Positions 27,309 through 37,000 of a stretch of 64,000 nt of DNA are shown piece by piece. The position numbers were made by a program, and so were the translations under genes. The stretch comes from Cylicocyclus nassatus (taxonomy: Eukaryota; Nematoda; Chromadorea; Rhabditida; Strongylidae). The DNA is taken from assembly GCA_958299035.1 (NCBI GenBank), contig CATQJL010000316.1, positions 38,924,025 through 38,988,024 on the forward strand, written 5' to 3'. The notes under the pieces were generated by a model. The model did not search any database, was not told where the DNA came from, and was given only the letters and a program-made list of their open reading frames with translations. The first letter of the stretch is position 1, and each line of letters starts with the position of its first letter.

Positions 27309-30300
27309 CTACGAATAGATGGAGAAGTCTTCATAGATTTCCCCATCGCTTCCATAGGCTTCATGCAGAGGCTTTACGGATTCCTTCACGCCCATCTGAA
27401 AAGTAGATTCTCTAATAGCAATCCAATACTGCCGAAAGCCTTCACATCATTTAGAGTTCGTTTTCTGTTCATCACGCCTCCTCCTGGAGTGCCAAATCCT
27501 TCTGGTATTTGCAACATCTCCATGTCCACTCCTGAAGTGATAGTAAAATCCAAGTTTCAAGTTCTTTTGCAAAAGAATCGCTACCGCTATCGTTGTCTCT
27601 CTGTACGTAGACCTCCATCAATTCAGACGGCGTTAATGAGGTATTGTCTTCAGCATCAGGAGTGAGAACGACTATAGAAAAACGCTTTTGCTCATTAGTT
27701 GGGAACTTTAACAAGGGCGATTTTAGACAATTGGGTCGAATTTCATGTCTTACTGATTGAAAACCCTAATTCCGTTGCCCAACGGCACTTTGTATACTTT
27801 TTGATTGAGATACTGGCTGTTAATTTCTAGCCTAGATAGTACCTCAATGAGCGGACCAATAAGTGGGCTCGAGTACGGTAGATATGGTCTGTGCTAGAGA
27901 AGTAAGCTTTATGAGCTGTCTTTGAGATAATAGTTTGGCTAAGGTCTTATGATTAGCTTGCACATAAGAATCTCAGATATAAACATAAGCCTAGACGCTA
28001 CCAGTAAAAGCTAACTCACCCCATCTGAAAAGCATTGTCACTTCGAGAGTTCCATTTTGTGCAAAAAAGATCACGGGAACGTTTCGTCCTCGGGAAAGAA
28101 GTCGGCGAAAGGACTGAGACTGGCAACAATATCTAAATCCTGGATTGTGCATGTTGATGTTAGTTTAATTCTCAATGTTTAACCACCTATATCCCACCGG
28201 TCGAAAGTCGCCATTCATCTTAACTTCCATAGCAGTGGTAAAGCAACCCTCCTGACACTTGCCTTTGACAGTTTCCAAACCTATCATCACGCGACGGTTA
28301 GGTGGGGACTAAAATTTGACATAGATGCACAAATTTCGAACCACATCTTCTAGTTCTAAGCCTACAAATTTACCAAATTTACCCTTATATGATAAATGCA
28401 TTGCCTCCTTGTACTTTCGGCAATGATAGTTATTTTGAAGCGCGTAAATGTAGACGCGGTGGGCAGGAGTCCTCCACATTTTGATGGGTAGGACGACGCA
28501 ATTTGTTGACAGAAATCACCACCAAACCCTGTAGGACACCTGAAAAAGAATTTTTTCTTACGGTGATCAAAGGATTGCAAACCAACTTGCACACCCTGCA
28601 GTTCAGTGGATTGACGTAACCACCATTCAGACATTTTGGTAGTGTTCTTCTACCTTTACAGAGATCTACAAAACGTATTGCTTAGATAGGAAATCTGCTT
28701 GGATGATTACCATGGCAATTGTAGTGTCTATTGACAATTTGAACGTCTAGAAACGATGGTCCTTCCAGTTGACCCATAGCTCCTTGCAAATTTTCATTGA
28801 CAGCCATTAGTGCTGGGAAGAAGATGTGCCTGGCAAATCTAAAAAAACGTGGTGCATTTTCAATTGTTTGCTGATGGACAATGAAGTGATATTTACTCTG
28901 TAGGTGCATAATGCATAACACTGCCAACATCATAAGGTAAACCGTAGTTGTTCAGTAAGTTTGGAGAAACCTACAAGGAAGGAAAGCTGCGAATCAGAAA
29001 GAGTCTTCAAATTTAAAATTACAAACCTACCTTTGCAAAATTTACAGTTTCCCCTCTGTCCACATTTTCTTGATGGTATGTCACATATTCGTCTCTGTCA
29101 TAACGCTGCTGATGATGAAAGAGTCCAATCAAATGTCCGACTTCGTGAGAAGTCACACCAAACTGAAACACCGAGTTTATGATTTTACAATTAGACATGT
29201 ACTCATTTTTTATAAGTATCACTTTTTTGGAAACTCACAATTTCACAACCATCTCCAATGAAGACAAGTTGTTCTGGTTCTGTGGTGTCCCTGCCTAAGG
29301 AGGATGAGCACATCGCGAGAGCTCCTCAGATTTGGTATTTGGTATTCTCTGTTCTTCCTCATTGAAAGTGAGGCAATGACTACTTTAACGGAAGAATTTC
29401 TTGTCCTTGTATGGAAAATTTCACGTGCTCAGCTGATTGACTTTTTCATTGATATTGCACTGGCTTCGAATTTGGATTCTAAGTCCAGATATGTATATCT
29501 TGATCTACAGCTTGGTGAAAAATTAGGCATGTGCATTTTGAATCCTACACGCTGGTAAAGTTTTAGTTTTTTAGCTTAGTTTTTGAATTTTTTCTAAAGT
29601 TTAGTTTTTCCAGTTTTACAGTGTTTGATCAGAATCTTGACTACAGCAGAGCTTAGAGTAGTATAAAAACATCTAACTGGCCATAATTATAAAGACACTC
29701 TAGAAACTGTCGTAAATTGCGTTCTTGTTGACGAACTGTCTGAAACTTTGCTGTTTAGTGCGCATGTCAGCCTGTCATGATCCCTTAAAACGGCTTCCAT
29801 TTTGTCGAATTTGAATGGAAAAACTTCAAAAAAATTCAAAAAACTCCTATCGAAAGTTGGACAAAATTATAAAGACTGGGTTTTTTGAACACTATCGCAT
29901 CCCCTGGCTTTAAAATTTTCTTGTACAGTTACATACTAAAATATGAAACATTTGCCACATATGCGACCTGTCATCTTTCTCAAAGAGAAATATTCATTTC
30001 ATTTTTTGCTTAAAAGCACCAAAAGTCAATTGCTTCAACAAATAGCTGGTTTGAAGAGTTTTCAAGCTCTTGTTCATCTCAGATGATAGTTGTAGAATCC
30101 ACTGAGTCTTTTCGATACATAAGTTGAAAAGCGCTTTTGTAAACTCTGCACGATCGCTGATATTGACGGACGGACTCCAACCTCAACATAGGCTTGCCAC
30201 GCTTTCAAAGCAGAAACTCAGTTTGCAATGTCCATAAAGTACTCAACTTGATTTATCACATTGTCTACATGGTGATGCAGCTTTCGATAACTTTCAGATT

Positions 30301-33300
30301 ATCCCTAATGATGTCATTTAGAACTGAAATACTTTTCACAAGAATTCCCTGCGAGCAATGGATTCGAGATAATCATAAACCTCACTATTTTCCTCTCTGT
30401 TTGTCAGATTCTACCCAAAGAATGAGATTAGCTAAGCTTTTAAAGTTCTGAGCGGTCTTCTGTTCTATCTCGTGATCTGTGTCGGCTATGATTATGCAGG
30501 GTGTTCCACTCAACATTCAGTGGATGAACAACTGCGGCTGAATCATAATGCCAACTTCGAAATACTTTCCTAATTATGCACACAAGTTTGCTGTTGTACA
30601 GCCGACGTAATGGCTACATTACAGTACTTTCTGTTGCTTAAAGATTGAGTTTTGTGGTTTAAAAGCGTGGCAAACCTGTCTTGAGGTCGGAGTCTGTTCG
30701 TCAATATCAGCAATTACGCAGAGCTTTTCACCTCATCTATTGAAAAAGCTCAGTGGGTTTTACAATTATCATCTGAGATGAACAAAAGCTTGAAAACTCT
30801 TTAAACCAGCTGTTTGTTGAAGCAGATTGACTCTTGGTGCTTTGGAAAGCAAAAAATGCAGTGAACATTTTTCTATGAAAAGTATGACAGTCGCATGTGT
30901 TGCAAATGTTTCATATTTTAGTATTTAATTGTACAAAAAAATTTAAAGCCAGGGGATGCGATAGTGTACAAAAAACCTATGTCTTTATGATTTTTTCCAG
31001 TTTTTAAAAGAGGCTTTTTCCAATTTTTCTATCTTCTCCGTTCGAACTAAACAAAATCGGAAGCCGTTTTGAGAGATCATGGTAGGCTGACATGCGCACT
31101 AAACAGCAAACCATCAGACAGATTCGTCGACAAGAAGGCAAATTATGACAGTTTATAGAGTGTCTTTATAATTATGTTCAGCACTTAGGCCATCGAACTT
31201 GTCCACCTAGATTACAAGCTAAAACCATACTAGTGATGAAAAGAAACCGATATAAGAAATATTATAGAACAATGATCTGACGATGTTCAACAATGATTCT
31301 CATGGAAGCAAATTGATTTGACTTGAAGCAAGTAGGGACATGAATTTCTGCCCATTTGATAATTCCTAGCTTACAAATCGAATGGTTTTTGGCAAACGAA
31401 CCTGTGAAAAGGGCGTACTGCCTCTCATTTTTACGCGGGCGAAAAGTGACGCATGTATTGCTTTGCCAAAATTCCATAGCTTTTCTTATACTAGCAACTG
31501 CTACGGCAGCTGAAAAAAAGGTCAGTTAAAGCTTCTTTGACTATTTTTGGTAGTGAAGACTAGTAACTATAATAATAGTGTAGTCGCGAGACTCACGCAA
31601 ATCCACATCGAAAGCATACGGTATGCCGTTTCTCCAGATTGTTTCAGGGTAGAGATTGTCGCGATATGCCCAACGCCTTGGCCTCGCCTTCCGTCCTGAT
31701 TGTTGGCTACCAATATCGTCAACAAGTTCGCGTAAACGCTTTTCGCTAATTATAATGTCTCCATCGTACAAAATATTCCTGAAAGTTTATTTTTTGCTGA
31801 GAGAGTATCGTTTTGAGGACTGACTTACGAGAAATTCTGATTGAGTCTCTTAAAACTCCTCTCACTCGGTTCCACTCCAGACATTGTGTGAATGTTTTGC
31901 TAGGAAAAGGTTCTGTTCACCTTTGTATGTGCAGTTGTTTGCACTTACCGGAGCGTGAGAACTGAATTGATATTCTACAGCGACGAGCTTCCTGAGTCTG
32001 TCGAGATGCACGCGGTTGCCTCGGTGAGCGCGTAGAAATCTCATCTAAAATAAGAGAAAAGTAGCTCGATTTTCCCTCTTCGATGGATATAAGATATATA
32101 TATATATACCACATATATATATATGGATATATATATATATCCACATGTGGGTCATGCATCTTTGGATTGACTAAAAATCGCTATGTCACTGCCCAGCAAA
32201 TGGTAGGCTTATGTCGAGCTTAAATCTTGCTCTCGTATAACGTTTCCCCTTAAAGGCAATGTCCAGGCAGATTCGGGTCTGGGGGATATAAGTGTGGTGG
32301 GGTTCCTGGTCACCCCACCGACCTCCAGGGGCAGTCCGGCTGGGTGATGTTCCCCCTGGGCCGAGAAAATTGCCCATGAACCGGCGCGCGCTAGATGGTT
32401 ATCTTCGTCCGTTCGGGCGGGACCCCACGAGCGCTCTCCCTCATTGTGCATGCTATCCAAAGCAAAAATTACAGGCGGCAGGGTCTTCGCCTAAAGACCT
32501 CCCAACTTTCCATTAAAAATCTCGTCCGAGCTGCTTTTTTGGAATTAGGTAAACCCCCCAAAATCGGCCTTTCCAGCCCGAAAGCTTGAATTCGGGTTCT
32601 ACGTGGCGAAAAGGCCTAAAACATGCAGGAAGGTGGAAATGCAAAATATGCCGGGACACTGCCTTTAAGGCAGTGTTCCGGCAGATTTTGCATTTCCATC
32701 TTTTTGCATGGTTTGGGCCTTCTCGACCCGTAGACCCCGAATCTGAGCTTCGAAAAGCGTGAAAATTTCTTCCAGTAGCGTCCCGAGGGGAGGGGGGTGT
32801 GGGGGCGCCCCCCCCCCCCCGAGAATAGGTCGCGAAATTCTTGAAAGTTACTTATATGGGTTATAAAAATGTGCAAGTGACTTGTTTATTTTTGTAAATA
32901 ATTGAAATGATTTTAAAAATTTTTAAAAAATCAAAATACTCCTATAAAAAATTTTTTCCCCTTTTTCCAGATTTTAGGGGTTGGGGACCTACAAAAATTT
33001 TGAGAAGCACCCCAAAAATTTTTCCGGAGTGCTTGGCTGACGCCACGCACCTTCATTAAAAAAAATTTTTGTCGCCCCCCCCCCCCGAGCCGAAATCCTG
33101 GGTACGCCACTGCTTTCTTCATATTCCAAATTGGATCACAAATACAAAATAGAACACTATAAGTCTTTGTAAAGACAGAATGTAGAACAATAAGTGAAAG
33201 ATCCGCTCTATCAGCTTACATCGCCGTGGTTCGACAATACTTCATGCTGTGATTACCTCCGAGAAGCTGATGATTTTTCTTTGATCTATCTGGCACAAAT

Positions 33301-33602
33301 TAAGAATATAACGGAATATATGGATCTTCTAAAACATTGGTGCAAGGCTAACGAAAACCATTTTTTGACCTTAATATGGTACATTTTTGAGAATCAAATT
33401 TCTTTGAAAGTTCCGAGAGGCTTATGTTCTTTTCCCTGCCAATAACAAGGCCAAAAAAATTGGCAGCTACTTATTTTATAAAAACAAAGCTTTCGATAGA
33501 ATTCATGTTCGTTTACGCAAAAAAGAACTACAAACCTACAGTTTCTATAGAGCGGCTCCTGCAGACCATTGCTGATAGCAGTACGATAAGCTGGAACTGC
33601 AT
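27309..33602 (-). CDS. secreted astacin-EGF-CUB metalloprotease, paralog 1 (NAS family), 546 aa
   Basis: A secreted zinc endopeptidase of the astacin family, rebuilt from 16 exons (minus strand, 5' to 3'): 33602-33540, 32044-31949, 31899-31829, 31778-31597, 31509-31402, 29294-29239, 29162-29031, 28970-28897, 28838-28711, 28665-28587, 28539-28383, 28308-28187, 28132-28020, 27671-27585, 27531-27446, 27395-27309. All junctions are GT-AG and keep the frame; the stop is TAG. Exon 1 starts MQFQLIVLLSAMVC, a signal peptide. A propeptide follows with LYDGD (about 80-84), the aspartate-switch type motif, and a basic site ending RPRR before Trp113. The zinc motif HEVGHLIGLFHHQQR has His198, His202, His208 and Glu199. 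The Met-turn is SVMHY (Met255, Tyr257). An EGF-like module (CLNGGYVNPLNC, then CPTGFGGDFC) and a CUB domain (SKCGG to VTMLFRW) come next, followed by a short tail ending EDFSIYS. There is no TSP1 domain. Exon 1 lies 1.5 kb upstream of exon 2, so its assignment is slightly less sure. Confidence 0.88.
29683..31174. mobile_element. large foldback element in intron 5 of astacin paralog 1
   Basis: Left terminus ATAATTATAAAGACACTCTA is matched inverted at the right (GAGTGTCTTTATAATTAT). Matching continues inward for roughly 400-450 bp per arm, including GATGCGATAGTG, CATTTGCCACATATGCGAC against its relative, and CATCTCAGATGATAGTTGTA near the centre. It explains most of the 2.1-kb intron between exons 5 and 6. 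No coding capacity was seen. Confidence 0.85.
32254..32664. mobile_element. TTAA-flanked DNA element in intron 1 of astacin paralog 1
   Basis: It is flanked by TTAA at 32250-32253 and at 32665-32668. It starts AGGCAATGTCCAGGCAG and ends inverted (CCGGGACACTGCCT). Its right arm is the mirror image of the neighbouring element starting at 32669. The internal sequence is GC-rich and encodes nothing recognisable. Confidence 0.7.
32669..33130. mobile_element. second TTAA-type element, abutting head to head
   Basis: It begins GGCAGTGTTCCGGCAGATTT directly after the shared TTAA. It matches the reverse complement of the preceding element's end for about 85 bp, so the junction at 32620-32710 is a long palindrome. 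It is interrupted at 32773 by a CAGTGGCGTACC-type element. Its far end was not found and is approximate. Confidence 0.55.
32773..33112. mobile_element. CAGTGGCGTACC-type DNA element (nearly complete copy)
   Basis: Ends are CAGTAGCGTCCCGAGG on the left and CCTGGGTACGCCACTG on the right, an imperfect terminal inverted repeat. The inside has poly-C tracts and an AT-rich core (TTTTAAAAATTTTTAAAAAA). It is the reverse-complement relative of the element interrupted by the RTE at 21.4-24.8 kb. Confidence 0.7.
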
Positions 33603-33775
33603 GGTGTTCACAGAATCAAACCTCGAGGATCTTTTATAGGTTTTCGTCAATGAATCGCTGCAAACGTGGCGTGAATCAACTCTGCTATAAAGTTTGCGAA
33701 AACCCAGCAAGCGGTGAAAGTCGTGTAAACATAATATGCGTTGAACCTCTATTCGGTAAGAAGTGAGTAGATCTC

Positions 33776-33781
33776 TTTATT
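33776..33781 (-). promoter_or_regulatory. possible poly(A) signal of astacin paralog 2
   Basis: AATAAA on the minus strand, about 315 nt downstream of the paralog 2 stop at 34096 and about 175 nt upstream of the paralog 1 start. The match is exact, but its use is only inferred. Confidence 0.4.
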
Positions 33782-34095
33782 CATGAATGTAATCATCACA
33801 CAGCCGATAGAACTCTCAAAAAATTATGTTTAAAAATAATAGAACTGTGTATAAAACATTGTACCGCTAGTTCTGTCAAGTTGAGAAATTTCCGCTGAAG
33901 GAGCTCCCGAATATGACAGTATTAAAACTACATCACTTCATGTGGTGCAACAATAACATAGAATGGTAGCATCTATATACAGACAAAGGCTAGAAATTTG
34001 GGTTGAACTTATCTGTAGAAAACTTGATTTGAAATTATCTCAATCGAAGCTGGCAGGAGTCTATCCTTTTTTCTCGGATTCAATATTCAGATGCC

Positions 34096-37000
34096 TCAAC
34101 TGTAAATAGAGAAATCTTCGTAGCTTTCGCCATTGCTTCCATATGCGCCGATAATTTTTGGATCATCATAGGCTACCTGAAAAGCATATTGTAGATGAAT
34201 ATGAGCTGAGGAACAGATTCTTGACTTTCCAAAAATTCCGACAATCTGAAAACAATTGCAAATGCTCTTCCGCTGAAAAGGAAATGACAATATTTTGCGG
34301 TTCTATATAACCCGTGAGGCTAATAAATTCCTCAAAAAGCCAGTCTAAAGGGAGCCTTCGAAATTAATGTATGAGTATACAGCTAACAAATGCATGAAAC
34401 ATCCAGTATTGAACCTAACATCAGAAATATCGCGAAGGAAGAATAAAACCAGTGGTCTTGCAAACGAAGTCGTGTAAAAATAGAAAGTGGCTGTTTTGTA
34501 GAAGAAAATTGGCCATGTCAGAATTTGGGATCATCGCACCCATAACTATCCCCTGTTAGAACCATAAATCTAACAGTAAGTTGTTTTCTTATTGCTTACT
34601 ATCCAACATGTCGTTAAGAAAGCCTATAAAAAACTCTTACTCTCGTATTCTTCTTCTTCAAAATTCTCGGATCGCTTGTGTTGCGTATAATTTTTCCTCC
34701 AATGGCTGGTTCATAGGGTAATTGTAGAAGCTGCATATCCACTCCTGCAATCTGGCATTAATTTCTCTAGCTAATATGTATACAAAAAATGATATTCTAC
34801 CGTTGTCTGCGTCGCTTTGCTGATAGACTTCCGCTAGCTGTGTTGCATTGAGGTACCTCGCATCTTCAGCATCTGGTGTTAGCACAACTAAAAATTCGCG
34901 ATAACACTTTGGTTGCTCAAAAATTCGAGAAAAATTCGGTATTCGCTTTATTTATGTAAGTGATTCCAACGTTCTCAGGAAAATAGTAGGAAAGTTGTGC
35001 AAAAAGTAAAACTAACCCCATCGAAAGTAAAGAATGACTTCCAGAGTTGAATTTCGTGCAAAGAATGTGATCGGAACATTTCTTCCCCTGGACAACATAC
35101 GACGGAATGAATGTGAATCGCAGCAGAACCTAAAAAATATTATTAGGTTGGAAAAAAAGGTTCGCTTTTTCGGTTTTTTCTGCTAATATTGATATCTCTT
35201 AAGAACCATCACAAGGCTAAAATTTTGTGACTATTTCCAAGGCTTGTAGTATACAATGGCATATATGGGAGTAGTCAGAACTACCTGGGCGGAGTTTGCC
35301 ATTTTCCTTTTTTCGAATTTTTTTGGTTTCTAAGCAAGGGTAAATTATAACAAGCCTACTTATGGATAAGTGCATGTGTATGTACATGCGGAAGCAAGTG
35401 AAAGGTTTGTAGGATTTTTGAAGGCAAAAATCGATTTTTGGCATTTTGGGTTACCTTACGTTTTGGCTCAAAACTTGCGTAAATCATGTCTTCTGTCAAT
35501 GTTTGAAAATCATCTTGTAGAGCTTTCTTTGGTCTAGCGAATGGTACCCCTCGTTATTTTTCGCATTCCTCTTATTGCTTTGCTACGAAAAACGACATTC
35601 TTTTCTTTACAACCTAACATCTGAGTAATTTTCGAAAGACCATTGCGAATACCTTCGAAAATCCCTTACCTATAGCCCACAGGCCGAAAATCACCAATCA
35701 TCTTCATTTCAACAGCTGTATTATAGCATCCCTCTTGGCAAACTCCTCGGATTTCTTGCAGACCGATCATAACACGACGATTAGGAGGAGACTATAGAGA
35801 AAAACGCATACATAAACTTGTTATAAAGCAGTAGATAACTAGGTAGTTTGACCTACCCGAATATGATAAACACATTTCTTCCTCCCTGGACCACTAGCAG
35901 ATATAGTAATCTTCATCCGGGTCAATCTTGATGTAGTTGGAATAAGCCCGCCGCACTTCAAAGTTCCAGATGGTTCGATCAGCTGACAAAAATCTCCCGC
36001 AAATCCAGTAGGACATCTTAAAAGTGTCCACTGTGAGATAGGTTGGCAAAATCAAGAAATTCAAAACCTTACTTGCAAACAGTGCAGTTCAAAGGGTCAA
36101 CATAACCTCCATTCAAGCAGGTCGGCTTGGAGTCGGTTGAATTGCATAGTCCTCAAAGATCATTATTCAAACAGTTTGTGCACTTTTTCCTAATTACTTG
36201 CACAAAAATGCGTCGTAGCTCTAGAGAAATTTGATAACGCAAACAACAGCCTTTTTTCCACCTGATATATTGACATTAACTCACAAAGTCAGACTGAGAT
36301 CTTGCGTTTTTTTCAAATTTACTCAGAATTTACTTTACTCAGTAACTCTGCTTGAAGCAAACCTGTCGAATGGAACTAATGGGGAACTAATTAAAACTAA
36401 TTGACCATTGTCAATCCAATCTGATAGTAAATGCCAGCTATTGAAATAGCTGCAAAGTAATATCACAATATTTTGTGCAAGCAGATGTTTCTCTTGAAAT
36501 CGGGTCATCGAAGTAGGTACCTCCATATACAGGGTGTCCCAAAAAAATGTATCGAACGTTTGATCGTTAATATCTCTCTTCTAAAGAAGTCTTTTTTCTT
36601 GCTTCAGGTACCGATCTGTAGAGCTGGCTTCAATTAGATTTGCATTATAGAACGAATCACTCATTTCTCTTCTTTACTGTAGGATTACGGTAGAAACTTC
36701 AAAGAGGGTTTTAAGCAATGAAAGGCCATATTTTGCCTCAGAAAGGAAACGAAACAGCCTGAAAGCTTCTACACTAGGCTAGTTACAGTTGCTGATTATA
36801 ACTGTAAAGTTCCCAACTTATTATGATGCTTCATTGAAGAGTTATGCCAGGTAAGAGGTAGCAGCCATTTTTTCAGTGTTCCTAAAAAGTGCCGTTACAC
36901 CATTTAGAAAGCTTCGCAATCTTGTGTATAGTTGAGTATTGAACTCAGCGTCCATAAAAACCCTATTACACAAGTTTTCACATTTTTTTTTGAAAAATTC

